Positions 45,746 through 58,040 of a DNA stretch of 64,000 nt are shown piece after piece. Numbering within the stretch: position 1 is the first letter of the stretch; each line of letters opens with the position of its first letter. Source of the DNA: Metaphire vulgaris (lineage: Eukaryota; Annelida; Clitellata; Crassiclitellata; Megascolecidae); contig CM030837.1 in NCBI GenBank assembly GCA_018105865.1, forward strand, positions 2,195,475-2,259,474, read 5' to 3'. A program made the position numbers and the translations under genes. The notes beneath the pieces were generated by a model. It did not search any database and was not told the DNA's origin. It was given only the letters and a program-made list of their open reading frames with translations.

Positions 45746-45785
<40 letters not shown>
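45700..45785. repeat. Two (TA)n tracts
   Basis: About 40 and 36 bases of TA separated by AACCTAACAA. The DNA at 44.8-45.7 and 45.8-46.8 kb around it holds no recognised gene. Confidence 0.9.
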
Positions 45786-45786
<1 letters not shown>

Positions 45787-46817
45787 ATGATTAACGATTT
45801 GGATTTCTTCCTTTGTTTTCATGGACCTATTCTTGCGAAATTGCCTTTTACGGCAATTCCATGACTGCGAATCCAGATTTAGATACAGACCCGAAAGTCT
45901 TTTCTTTCGCGAGTTGTCATTTCCTTTTTTCTATTCCCCTGGTGTTTAAAACAATGACTAATCGCTCACACAGTTTAGCGGGTTTCGTGATGATAATGTC
46001 GGCCATCATTCACTTGCTCAACCTCGCCGAGATAATATTTTATGATACACAATGTATCTTGTTCGACGGAACATGCCGAGAATTATTCGAAAGGAACCAC
46101 ATATTTCAGAATTTTTGCTCGCGTTTGCGACGGCGTGAAATTTTAACTGATTGAGCGATGGCACGCATGCTGGCGGTCGTGTTACAGGGCATTTATCTGG
46201 TCACTATGTCCCCCAGGATGTCGGCCCTATCTCTGTCCAGGGTATACGTTCCGAAATTGCGGAATGTATGGATGTTTGCCTTATGTTGACGCAAAATTGG
46301 AGAAAATTCCGCCAATTTAGGCGTTTTAAATGTAAGTTTTTAGATTGCACCGTCTCCTGGAAAAGTGGCCCCTTCAACATATACGCCTATGTAATTTAGC
46401 AACTCCTGATTCCACGGCCCTCTTTATGAAACGACTTACTGGAAAACTCATCTCCTTATCAATATACGCTAATCGAAACGAGAACGCTTATGAGTGATTC
46501 TTCAGAAGAGGCGCTATTTAGATATTATAATGATACATTATATTGCATTGCAATAACTACCTCGAACCAGCATCGATTTAAACAAAATTTGAAATGTATA
46601 AAGAGGTGCGTAAATTTTGTTTCGCTAGTGCAAAATTTCATTAGAACCTGTTGACACTTTTAATAGATTTGCAACTTTTTGCGATCAGCTGCTACAGGTT
46701 GCAGTTTCCTGGGCAAGGCTGTTTTTCATTACCGGAAGACCATCTAGTCCCCCTCTGCCCCAGTTCTCAATTAACTCATTTCTTGAACTTGTTTGCCAAC
46801 TTACTGGTGCCTCAATA

Positions 46818-47012
46818 CAGTGGAACGTCGATATAACGGACTCGGTTATAACGCATGCTCGGTTATAAAGTGCGCAATGTACGGTCACGTGTGATGCGCC
46901 ACCGTATACTATACTGGATGGCATTGTACGTAGGCCTATATAACGTATCTCGGATATAACGTATACTAAATTTTACAGACCCGCCGAGGTGCGTTATAAC
47001 GAAGATCCACTG
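46818..47012. mobile_element. pogo/Tigger-like MITE
   Basis: Starts CAGTGGAACGTCGATATAAC and ends TAACGAAGATCCACTG, flanked by TA on both sides. Internal ATAACGTATCTCGGATATAA recurs in the copy at 52988. TA duplication and these ends are typical of Tc1/mariner-pogo elements. Confidence 0.75.
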
Positions 47013-47956
47013 TAGTTGTTTACGCTAAACAGATGCAACACGCGTCCACGCTACGCCTAACAGTTCTTTAGACGATTTATCATTCAAGCTGGCCTGACGT
47101 ACAGTCGCTTGACACCCTGTCTCTTTATCAAAACAAACATCAATCATTCCCACAATCAATCATTTGGTCAGCGAGTCATCGATTTTTCTTCACCCACCCA
47201 CCCATCAATCAAGGCAGCCTCGAATACATGACCGATTCCGGATTACTGCTTGACCGATTGACGGCTATTGACGGCTATTCCCAGTTGCTTTCAAGTCACG
47301 CCGTTCAAGTCGGATAAGATCCTTACTACCATTATGAACTTAAGACTAAAAGCAATCCGATATATAGCTCATATTCGGTTTATCTACTCTATACATATAT
47401 ATATATATATATATATACACTTGAAGCCCTAATGGATAGCGTTGAATGTTCTATTGTCTTCTGCGCTATATAACCTACTAAGTTTGTTTATCCTAGCTCT
47501 TGAATCTACAGACTACCGTGGTTACTGGAAATCACAGGTTTCAAAAGCGTTCTAGTTATCAAAAAATTATGCTTTCCTGCGATTTTCTGGCATTGATCAA
47601 AGCAGAAAAGTAGAAATGCAGATTTCGCATGAAATTTAATAGTTTTGGCGACTTATCTTGGACGTTAAAGGACAAATTCTGCGAGAAAAATTAGAAATCG
47701 GGCAAAAAAATTGGTCCTTTCGAAACTGTGCATCTGTTTTTTCTATGTTTTTTTCTTCTAGTTTACATTGTGAATGATATTTTTTAAAGGCAAGAGCGCA
47801 TTTCTACTGTATGTCTAAGGCGTTCAGTCGGCATTTCGAGTGTTCTCCCGTAAGAGCTAATTTCAGGATATAATTGTGCACTGCCAATGGAGCTTAGAGA
47901 ATGAAAAAATCTGTTCAGAATCCGCTGTCTAAACCATCCTTATACCGGTTAGCAGC

Positions 47957-48137
47957 CAGTGGCGGCTCTGCAGGGGGGCCCGAGAGGCCCGTGCCCCCTA
48001 TTGAGTGCCTGGCCCCCAGTGGTCCCCCTTTTGGGACCCTATACTTAATACTACATTCCTAACAACAAATGGTTGCCCCCATGATTAGAAGTTGCCACCC
48101 CAATGCCCCCACTTTCCAAATCCTGGAGCCGCCACTG
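47957..48137. mobile_element. hAT-like MITE, family A
   Basis: Ends CAGTGGCGGCTC and GGAGCCGCCACTG. The 8-bp duplication TTAGCAGC/CTAGCAGC has one mismatch (47949-47956 and 48138-48145). It is inverted relative to 28058. Confidence 0.9.
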
Positions 48138-48319
48138 CTAGCAGCTAAGATCGTAGTCGAAGCTCTGTTGCATAAGTCTGTTCTTTTCTAAGCCTAAGGC
48201 CAGCACCCTTGATCAGTAGACGTAAGGCATAAATAAATCCACGTATGATGGTGAACGTGTCCATGCTAGACTTTACATTACATGAGATGACAACTCTGAT
48301 CACGTAATCATAGCCAGAG

Positions 48320-48540
48320 ATGTCCACGGGTCCATTTTTTTAGAACCCAATCCAACCCAACTCTTCAAATCTCCAACCCAACCCAGCCCATGCCGATAAT
48401 ATGTTTACTTGACCCAACCCAACCCACTGTAATACATTACAGTTTCTTAAACCATGACTTTTCTGACCCAACCCAACCCACCATTAATATGAAAAAGTCT
48501 GACCCAACCCATGAGTTAACCCAACCCATGGACGTCTCTG
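48320..48540. repeat. CCCAACCC-rich degenerate repeat
   Basis: Multiple ACCCAACCCA units at irregular spacing (48340-48535). CATGGACGTCTCTGATCATAG at the right resembles the inverse of AGAGATGTCCACGGGT at the left, suggesting a foldback MITE. Confidence 0.5.
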
Positions 48541-48623
48541 ATCATAGCACATCATGATTTTAATCAAAAGAGAGAAAGACGAATTAGTTGAGAACGACTG
48601 ACAAAAAAGATGGCATATAAGGG

Positions 48624-48979
48624 CAGTGTTTATTCTAGCCATCTTGGCATCAGAGGGGCTTTTGAAATGTTTGGGGCGAGGAGGGGGGGCAAAGTCTGAG
48701 TCTCCAAAAACCTTGACAGGCAAAAAAGGTTATCTTCCTTCTGAAATGTGGTGACAAGCAAAAAAGGTCATCTTTACATCTTTCCTAATATTTTTACCCT
48801 TCTCAAATGCCCTGACAAGCAAAAAAGTGTAATCCTTACATTTTCCCCTCTCCAAAATAAAAAGCCTCTCCTCCGTCGTCACACAATTTCTACCCCAGCC
48901 AACAGAAAAAAATTGGGGGGAGGGAGTTTTAAAACTTTTTGGGGAAATTCCCCTCGGAGAAGATCTAGAATAAACACTG
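48624..48979. mobile_element. Long family C MITE with internal subrepeat array
   Basis: Ends CAGTGTTTATTCTAG and CTAGAATAAACACTG. It is 356 bases long, about twice the other family C copies. The extra length holds three GACAAGCAAAAAAGG-type units at about 48714, 48752 and 48811. The flanking 8-mers do not match. Confidence 0.8.
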
Positions 48980-49771
48980 GCATAAGTGGATGCACACTTA
49001 GCAGCCAAACTGCAGTTTCATCGAGAACGCGTAGGCTATCTAGTATCTATTCGATACTGGCGAATCTAGAAGAAGTACGCAACACCTGACGTTATCAATC
49101 CGCAAAAGCAATTTATTCTGCTTTCACGTTTTTCAACAACAAAAATTAACCGCGACCGACAGACAGCCTACAACGGTTTTTATTCTATCAGGATTGAAAG
49201 CCGGAAGTAATGCATTTTCAACACTTAAAGAGAATACACTGTCCAACGTTTCAAACACCTAAGAAGACAAAAACATGAGAAAATTCCCACATTTTGCCAC
49301 TTCCGACTTTTAAAAAAACCCCAGAAACAGACTCTGTCGACGACATTGCAAAATGGCAGGATATAGTCCGAGAACATTTTAGTAAGTAAGTATTAACAGT
49401 CTTTTTAAAAGACAGGCGTCTCGTTCATTCTATCTATATATACACGGCTATTTCGCGTCCGATATATATATCTACAATTGTTTCGCATAAGTAGATAATC
49501 TGTCCGTCTACGGTCTCAGATTTCAACGCAACAGCGGTGTACGCTGCCCAGCTATTACACAGCTCTGTATACTTTAGCGGCGGATAGACTGTATTATGCT
49601 CCGCGAGGATATAATGAGCTTATGCGCCGCTTAATCCGAACGCGCTGTAGTCCGTTCTTCGGCTATCAGCGGCTCGGAGGATGAGATTAAGGGAAACGTG
49701 GAAAGGAACGCGGACGAGTGGCGATATGAAGATGAAGGTTCCGTCTTCTGGTCATTTAGGCACGACGATTC

Positions 49772-50006
49772 CAGTGGCGGTTCTAGGATTTCTTGGTGGG
49801 GGTGAAATGAATTCATATGAAGTTGCTGGGGGTGGAAAGAGAAGGGAAGAAATCAGTAAGTAAAAAGGCTGAAAAGGGACAATTTTCTCCCCTAATTTTA
49901 CTACACTTTTACTGAAAAAAAAGGTTTCACAAGCGAAAAAAGTCCGGAGTCCGGTGGGGGGGGGGGGCTACATCCACACTCATCCCTCCACGTAGAACCG
50001 CCACTG
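49772..50006. mobile_element. hAT-like MITE, family B
   Basis: Ends CAGTGGCGGTTCTAGG and GTAGAACCGCCACTG. It has a perfect 8-bp duplication GACGATTC (49764-49771 and 50007-50014). Confidence 0.92.
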
Positions 50007-50027
50007 GACGATTCACAGAAGAAGCTG

Positions 50028-50032
<5 letters not shown>

Positions 50033-50106
<74 letters not shown>
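50033..50106. repeat. (GA)n microsatellite
   Basis: About 74 bases of GA, just beyond the MITE at 49772. Confidence 0.95.
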
Positions 50107-50109
<3 letters not shown>

Positions 50110-50385
50110 CAGTCGCTGAAACGGAGTCAGAAACGAGGCTTGTCTTAACCAGAAAAAAACCATGGTCTGGATTTCATCCGGAGCCGCACTAAAACAACAA
50201 CGAGGCAGTCTGACAACGAGGCAGTTGAGTCTGAAAACGAGGCTGTTAACGGCTCGCTGGCTGGCTGGCTCGTGTCGGCGACCAAATAAAGTCTAATTAA
50301 ACCAATATAAGCATTTCGTCGCCCGAGTTACCCTCGTCTTTAAAAGGTAAAAACAACAGCCAACGGAAATGAACGCAAAGAAGAA

Positions 50386-50390
50386 ACGAA

Positions 50391-50421
<31 letters not shown>
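50386..50421. repeat. (GAC)n microsatellite
   Basis: About 12 GAC/ACG units. The DNA at 50.4-50.87 kb also holds TGAATGAC-type degenerate repeats and no gene. Confidence 0.9.
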
Positions 50422-50423
<2 letters not shown>

Positions 50424-50867
50424 AGTTAAGAAGATGACTGAGGAGTGACTGAAGCGCCAAATGCGTAGATGTTCGCAGGCGAAGATTCAGTTTTGTAGCG
50501 CCCTAGTGGGGGAGGGGAAGAAATCACGTGACTGGAAAAGGATATAAACGGGAAGAAGAAGAAACCGATGGAATGTTGTATAAGGCGCCAAACTGGTAAT
50601 CGTTGCTATGAGAACGACAATGACCGAATGACTAAATGAGTGAGGGACTGAATGATTGAGTGATTGAATGACTGAATGACTGACTGACTGAATGGATGGA
50701 TGAATGAAACACTTAATATACAGCTTTAAGTGAGTTAGTGCGTTAATACTTCTGTCACTTTACTCAGTGCAGCAAATTAGTAACAATAAATTTAAAATAA
50801 TTAATTTAGGAAAATCAACTTCAGATTATATATATATATTATTGTAATTAGATGTTACTATAGTAGT

Positions 50868-50873
<6 letters not shown>

Positions 50874-50910
<37 letters not shown>
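50874..50910. repeat. (TA)n microsatellite
   Basis: About 36 bases of TA. Confidence 0.9.
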
Positions 50911-50913
<3 letters not shown>

Positions 50914-51059
50914 TCTTCTAACGTCTTTTTACGGACCTGTGTATTCGTGTTTATAAGACGGCGGCTGTCAATGTCGTTTAGCGTCTAATGAGAACATGAC
51001 TGGTATTTTAGCATTTGACCACAAAGAAGTCAAAATGGAAATATTGCCTTTCACGTTAT

Positions 51060-51232
51060 CAGTGTTTATTCTAGCCACCTTGACATTGGGGGATTTTGAA
51101 ATGTTTGGGGGGACAAGGTCTGAGTCTCCACACTTTGGGGGGATTTCCATCCCCTCAGCCAACATATAAAAAATGTTGGGGGATTTTAAAACTTGGGGGG
51201 ATTCCCCCAGAGAAGGCCTAGAATAAACACTG
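51060..51232. mobile_element. hAT-like MITE, family C
   Basis: Ends CAGTGTTTATTCTAG and CTAGAATAAACACTG. The 8-bp duplication CACGTTAT/TACGTTAT has one mismatch (51052-51059 and 51233-51240). Confidence 0.9.
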
Positions 51233-51824
51233 TACGTTATAAATAGTCGTATGCAACATTTCGGAGAAGTTTTATCTCTAACATTAAGTTTGCTGCGGAG
51301 CGCCCCTGAGTAGAAATAGAAGAGGTTGAACACCACATTCAGTTTTAAGGCGAGAAGGCTTCTAAATCAAAGCTTTCGACCATGACCTATGAATTTAAAT
51401 AACCACTCGACGCCGCACCGAATGACCCTCTCTGACCCCTGCTTATACAGCGCAGTTTTACCAAGCGAATACCCTGTCATTCAAACCATGGTCGAATTCT
51501 GATCCAATGGGATTTCAAGAGCACTTAACTGAAGAGGCCGGAATGACAGATGCGACGCTCTCGAAAAATAAGTGATCGTGATCGCAAAATCAGCAGCGGC
51601 AACACCGTTAAATCGGCAGAAATGATTTTAGAAATCGATCCCTTAAAACAAGTATCCCGACCTTATCCTATCGATGGCGTTATCCTAACCAAAAAATCAC
51701 GGCCGTGTTGCCTAAGCAATATCAGGTTTTGGTTCGATAATTAATTATTATGTCATTAATTAATAGGCGAAGATTGCACCTATATAAAAAGGTGTGCTTT
51801 AATAGTGCTATAAAAAGGTAGCGC

Positions 51825-52262
51825 TTTAATCGTGACGTCACTGCAAAAGACAGTGATCCTATTAACTGTTACGACACCGCAAAAATGTTGACTCCATTGA
51901 TTGTGACGTCAGTGCAAAATATTAACCCATTAACTGTGACGTCACCGCAAAAATGTTGGATCCATTGATTGTGACGCCAGTGCAAAATATTAACCCATTA
52001 GCTGTGACGTCACCGCCAAAACGTTGGATCCATTGATTGTGACAGCCAGTGCAAAATATTAACCCGTTTAGGGTGACGTCACTGCGAGCTATTGACCCAT
52101 TAACTGTGACGTCACAGCAAAGACATTAACCTGTTGACCGTGGCATCACTGCAACAGATATTTCCCCCATTGACTGTGACGTCACGGCAACAAAACTGGC
52201 TACACCAAATGTGACGTAACTGCAAAAGCAATATAGTGTCCCCATTAACTGTGACGTCACTG
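51825..52262. repeat. Tandem array of TGACGTCA (CRE-type) units
   Basis: Degenerate units of about 33-37 bases, close to CCATTAACTGTGACGTCA followed by CYGCAAAA. Exact TGACGTCA starts at 51833, 51904, 51937, 52015, 52074, 52107, 52177 and 52252. Mutated versions lie between them. TGACGTCA is the palindromic cAMP-response element bound by CREB/ATF bZIP factors. Whether it acts as an enhancer here is unknown. Confidence 0.85.
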
Positions 52263-52556
52263 CACCTGACCCACTTAGGCTACCGTTCTCCTCGGGACCG
52301 AGAAATCGGCGCCCCTTTTGATATAGCGCCTTTTCTGCAACTCTCGAACGTTCAACAACAACAACAACAACAACAGCGACAACAGCGACAACGACAACGA
52401 TAAAACCGCCGATTCCCTTTATATTCGCTATCGGGCGCGGCCCTCTCTTTTGCCGAAATATAAATCTCTCGTTCGGACTGAGCAGCATTCCCAAGTATAC
52501 CTCTGGGACTCCGTGCAGGACCAGCGTCAAAGTGCGCGCTGATTTATGGGAAATCT

Positions 52557-52738
<182 letters not shown>

Positions 52739-52987
52739 CACTCTTTATTCGTAACCACCACCAGCACCGCGCCAGGGTTCCTAGTCTCCTACGGTATTGC
52801 CGCCGAAAAGACAGACCTCGCTCCTGCAACCAACCACAACGGTCCAATAACTCTCCTTGGCGGCTGGCCGGTAGCGATCGAGGCAAGCCACCGCGTATGA
52901 TCCGACAGACCGTCAGAAGCTATCTCACCATAAAAAAAGAAGCGTTTCCGAAATGCTAACTGACTGCTGCGAATGGCGAAGATACTA

Positions 52988-53082
52988 CAGTAGAACCTCG
53001 TTGCAACGGACTCGGTTTAATATAACGTGTCCATACTCGGTTAAAATTAATACCGCAACGTATACGGTCCCGTGTGATGCGC

Positions 53083-53129
<47 letters not shown>

Positions 53130-53935
53130 TAGAACGATGCTCGCTCGCGCTCGCTTCGCTCGCAGTGCAGGATAATACTAATCCAATACCTATACCTAAT
53201 ACCCAATCATTGAATTCATGCTGAACAACATTTCAATGATCGCCACCTAGCCAAGCTCTGCGCCACGTAATAATTAGGCCTATGTACGTTAAAATCACGC
53301 AACTGTGGCCATTTGTGACGCTGTACACGTATTTTTTGTGTACGTTAAAATGTACGTTAAGATCCTCAAGCTACGAACAATTGTTACCAATAGCAACGTC
53401 GTCGCACGCCCAGCCCTCTGACGCTGCAATGACTCGACTAAACCGGTTCTACGAACAATTGTTACCAATAGCAACGTCGTCTTCGAACATCGTCCACCAA
53501 CGCATCGCGACGTAAAGACTAAACGGTCTACCAATAGTCAACGCTCGCCCACCAACGCATCGCGACGTAAGGACTAAACTTCGTCTTCGAACATCGTCCA
53601 CCAACGCATCGCGACGTAAGGACTAAACGGTCTACCAATAGTCAACGCTCGCCCACCAACGCATCGCGACGTAAGGACTAAACGGTCTACCAATAGTCAA
53701 CGCTCGCCCACCAACGCATCGCGACGTAAGGACTAAACGGTCTAAACCGTCTACCAATAGTCAACCAATCAGAACGCTTGAAGGTAACAGACAGAGAGAC
53801 ATACAGATAAGAATCTTAATATTATAGATATATATATATATATCGTTCTGAATGCTATTCGATGTAACGTATCTCGGATATAACGTATACTAGACTGTAC
53901 AGACCCGCCGAGTACGTTACAACGAAGTTACACTG
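52988..53935. mobile_element. pogo/Tigger-like MITE with a large internal insertion
   Basis: Starts CAGTAGAACCTCGTTGCAAC and ends CAACGAAGTTACACTG, flanked by TA. The family is about 195-250 bases elsewhere. Here about 700 bases (53129-53845) are inserted between two TA tracts, including the tandem repeats at 53340-53770. Confidence 0.75.
53340..53770. repeat. Tandem repeats of about 55 and 100 bases
   Basis: The 55-base unit starts CGCTCGCCCACCAACGCATC and recurs at 53542, 53646 and 53701, with partial copies around. A second duplicated block is ACGAACAATTGTTACCAATA at 53365 and 53450. Confidence 0.85.
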
Positions 53936-54096
53936 TACTGGTCGCGGGTATAATCCGAACAATCGGGATGGATTGTTCAGAGACGAGCATGAACACGTAT
54001 TGGTGTTGCGATCTGGAAATGGATACTTCCGGTCATAATGTCAGAAAAAGCGAAATAAAGAGCTCGGGGGAAAACCATGAAGAATGAACAAAATGG

Positions 54097-54264
54097 AAGG
54101 GGCGTAGTAGCGACGGGGGGGGGTATATCGGTACATATACCCTCCCCCCGCCAAAAAATCAGGCTACCTTAAAGATTTTAATGCGTTTTTAAAGATTTTC
54201 ACCCCCGCCCCCGCCAAATCACATTATACCCCGTCCCCAAATCAAATTCCTGGCTACGCCCCTG
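54097..54264. mobile_element. hAT-like MITE, family E
   Basis: Ends AAGGGGCGTAG (first C mutated) and TGGCTACGCCCCTG. It has a perfect 8-bp duplication CAAAATGG (54089-54096 and 54265-54272). Confidence 0.9.
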
Positions 54265-54565
54265 CAAAATGGCCGTCTCTGAAAATGGAAGTTTAGAATC
54301 GATCTACGATTTTCGTACTAAGCGTACTAAAACTGCTTCTAATGACAATTTTAATATAATTTATTTGTTCCAATGTACTGTATGTCGTACCGTGAAAAGT
54401 GTATTTCACCAAGGCGGCAGCAAAACTAACGTTACAAATTCTGCTCTGTAGCGTATCAATTCTTTCCCTATGACCTCGGTCTGATAGCCAAGGCCAACGA
54501 AAACCGAAGGCGCTGGCAGGGTTTTAGCCTTAGAAGAAGCTAAGTTAAACCTGACACTCAGAGAC

Positions 54566-54682
<117 letters not shown>

Positions 54683-55169
54683 GCAAAGTTCAGAGTGGTT
54701 CAGTAGGAGCGAAACAACTTGGTTTCACCCATCCATTCATTCACAATAATATGATCTTGAATTATGATCTATAAAATCTCATTCTATGTCCTCTTGTCCT
54801 CTAGTAGGTTTGTTCCTGCGTTCTCCTTACTCGTCTCCCCTGTCTTTTCATCAACAGGTAACAAAACTGCACAGCATACAATGTGCAGGTATACAGTAGA
54901 TACGGTCAGAACAAAACCCCAGTTAGGCTACATAGTCAAGGCATCCCGACTTAAAACGGTGGTAGCCGCACATTCTGGACCGGAATCGCCTTGGGCTATA
55001 AAACGGCCAGATGCTATTCTATGAGGCCGACGTTGCTTCGAGGCAATCAGTGAAAAAATCATCTCTCGCAACTCGATATGCTGTCAGTCGTTTAGAATAA
55101 CAAGCGAATCGGGTTAACTCGGTTCCAACGAGCTCTATCTAGCCCAAGTATTGGATTTCCAGCCATACT

Positions 55170-55558
55170 GTATATTTTGCGTCTTTAGTATATTGTGCGT
55201 CTTTAGTACATTGTACGTCTTTAGTATATTGTACGTCTTAGTATATTGTACGTAATTAGTATATTGTACGTCTCTTAGTATATTGTATATATTTAGTATA
55301 TTGTATGTCTTAGTATATTGTATGTCTTAGTACATTGTACGTCTTTAGTATATTGTATGTCTTAGTATATTGTACGTAATTAGTATATTGTACGTCTCTT
55401 AGTATATTGTATATATTTAGTATATTGTATGTCTTAGTATATTGTATGTCTTAGTACATTGTACGTCTTTAGTATATTGTATGTCTTAGTATATTGTACG
55501 TCTTTAGTACATTGTACGTCTTTAGTACATTGTACGTCTTTAGTACATTGTACGTAGG
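55170..55558. repeat. Minisatellite with 124-bp higher-order period
   Basis: Basic units of about 17-19 bases resemble TATTGTACGTCTTTAG. Variant units recur in a fixed order every 124 bases (GTACATTGTACGTC starts at 55206, 55330 and 55454). Confidence 0.9.
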
Positions 55559-55822
55559 CTATAGTCTTCTGCTCTGCTTACTCACTGAATTGTTGACTTC
55601 ATGCCTAATGACGTAAGTTCGTGTTAATGTTTTGTAGCGCGTATTAAATTCGGAGGTAATTTCAAGAAGACATTTCAAAAAGAATTTTCTTTCTCGGGGC
55701 ATTAAGTAAGTAAGTAAGTATCAAGTGTTACATGTTTTCTTATTGTCTATCCGTCATAACCGGAACCGGAAATTCGGACTGATTTACCGGATCTGACAAT
55801 CATGTGGGATCACGAGTCTATA

Positions 55823-55956
55823 CAGTAGAGCTTCGTTATAACGGACTCGGTTATAGCAGACCCTCGGTTATATAACTTACCGCAATGTACGGTGCCCTGT
55901 GAATCGTTATCATATTGGATGGCAGTGGATATGGATATATATATATATCCACTGCC

Positions 55957-56009
<53 letters not shown>

Positions 56010-56073
56010 TACCGCGGATATAGCGTGCTAAATTTTACAGACCCGCTAAGTACGTTAAAACGGAGTTCTACTG
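55823..56073. mobile_element. pogo/Tigger-like MITE
   Basis: Starts CAGTAGAGCTTCGTTATAAC and ends AACGGAGTTCTACTG, flanked by TA. The centre holds ATATCCACTGCCATCCAATA, its partial inverse, and a (TA)n tract. Confidence 0.8.
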
Positions 56074-56079
56074 TACTTT

Positions 56080-57900
56080 CGACTGAGTATTGACTGATGC
56101 CAAGAGCACTACTATAGGGATACTATAGAAGTTTTAGTTAGTTATTATGGTTAGTTAGTTGCCTTTGAGCAATAAAAGGCCCTCAAAAGGCCATCGTGAT
56201 TTTATTAATCTCTGTTTTCGTCCATAAATTCATTGCCAGGACTAAAAAAATATCCCGGCTAAATAGGAATCTAACAAAGCGTTGGCAGGCAGGCTGAAGA
56301 ATAAATGCAATAAAGCATACAATTGGAGGGAAATCGTGCATAAAGTGATTGTAATATATTGTATAGAACGCTATAAAAATCCAGGAACACTAAATGCGTG
56401 CCACCTTCTGTGTCTGTGCCTGTATGTCTATCTGTCTGTCGCTTTATCTGCCTCTGCCTCTGCCTCTGTCTGTCTCTGTCTGTCTTTCCCTCTCTCTCTC
56501 TCAGCATCCTGAGAGCTAAATAGTTTTCATAGCACTGTTCTGGCCTTATACTATTATGCATATACTTAGACTACTGGTTCTAACAACATGTATTCACGGC
56601 GGATAACGCACTAAACAGTAGACTCGGCGGAGGGAGGTGTCCGAGTTTTTCCTCTGAAAATGACAGACGTTCATCTTAGCACTCGTAAAGAGCACACTAC
56701 TTGATATTTTCACAGCAAGGATCTTGCGATCTTGAGAGTAACCAAGCAGCGGTCATTGTACGGCGGGTGTCCATGGATTGCTTTAATAAATACCGCTTTC
56801 AGACACCTCGGCATCTTCAGTGGACAGTCCTGCCGACCAGGGCTGTCAATTTTTGTTTTGAAAAACACCTGCATGGGTACCCGTCCAATTTTTTAACTAA
56901 TGATGATTCCACCAGGGACCGGAGGGTGGGTGTGACATAACGGTGTAACCGTCCCCCTCCCGGGTTCCAGGGTACCAGTTGACACCCCCCCCCCACTGCC
57001 GACATTGCTTTAGTTTGTATTTTCAAAAGTACGCATGCCTGCATGTCAATATCAGTGATATTCATTGCTAAATGTTCCTGACAGCTGATAAAAAGAGCTG
57101 CACTGAATAGGTGCTATCGACAGCTGCTGCTGCTGCTGTCCATTCGAACGCACTCAATTGTGGCAGAGATGCGCCTATCAGCACCAGATAAATGCAATGT
57201 TATCCCGAACATCAATGATTACGTCTGTACAGCTGTCGTAGTATGTCTGTACAGCTGTAGGCGCTTTTCTCAATTGCTGTTGTTGATGACGACGACGACG
57301 ACGACGATGAGGATGATGACGTTGATGATGACGTCACTGCTGACGCCACAGTTCCATAGTTGTTGTTGCTGCTGATGCTGCTGCTGATGCTGCTGCTGCT
57401 GATGATGACGACGAAAACTATCAAACTATCGCGATGACAAAGATGATGACGACGACGACGGTGAGGTTCCTTATCTCAAGGTAGTTACGATATCGCATGA
57501 CTGAGACGGTGTTTGTAGTCAAAATTCTCTATACGGCGTCCGGTTTCACAAAATCTTGCCATTCAATCTGAGAATACTCCTCTTCTTCCTCCTCCTCCTC
57601 CTCTTCCTCTTCCTCCCCTCCTCTTCCTTCTACCCCTCTTCCTCCTCCTCTTTTCTTTCTAAGTTAAATCATAGAATAAGCAGAAACTAGCTATTTGGCA
57701 ATTTTTTCTCAACTGCAGCTCTATAGTCGCAATAGACGTTCTCTGAAGAGTCGGATACTCGTTTTCTTGTTGCTTGAAAATTATGCGATTCTATGATCAA
57801 CAGAGGGCATTTGTAGTACCCTTGGCAGGGATGCCAATGAACTTTCTAGTGGGCAGTAGATCTCCCGCACAATCCCCAGGAAGCCCCCAAAATGCCCTCT
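56080..57900. other. Unassigned sequence with simple repeats
   Basis: CTGTCTGT-rich DNA at 56410-56505, GAC/GAT and TGC repeats at 57285-57470, and CCT-rich DNA at 57580-57660. No gene is recognised. Confidence 0.4.
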
Positions 57901-57919
57901 AAAAATGGTTGATAGTCTT

Positions 57920-57924
57920 TCTCT

Positions 57925-57998
<74 letters not shown>

Positions 57999-58000
57999 TC

Positions 58001-58036
<36 letters not shown>
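57920..58036. repeat. (CT)n-(TA)n compound microsatellite
   Basis: About 70 bases of CT and 34 of TA. CT-rich degenerate DNA continues to 58175. The 1.1 kb after it contains no recognised feature. Confidence 0.9.

Positions 58037-58040
<4 letters not shown>

Noticed and set aside
45813..46154. 113-codon + strand ORF with hydrophobic stretches
   Set aside because: No recognised family, no splice context, AT-rich composition; treated as chance.
53340..53770. CRISPR-like array
   Set aside because: The units are 55-base or longer tandem repeats without regular unique spacers, in an animal genome.
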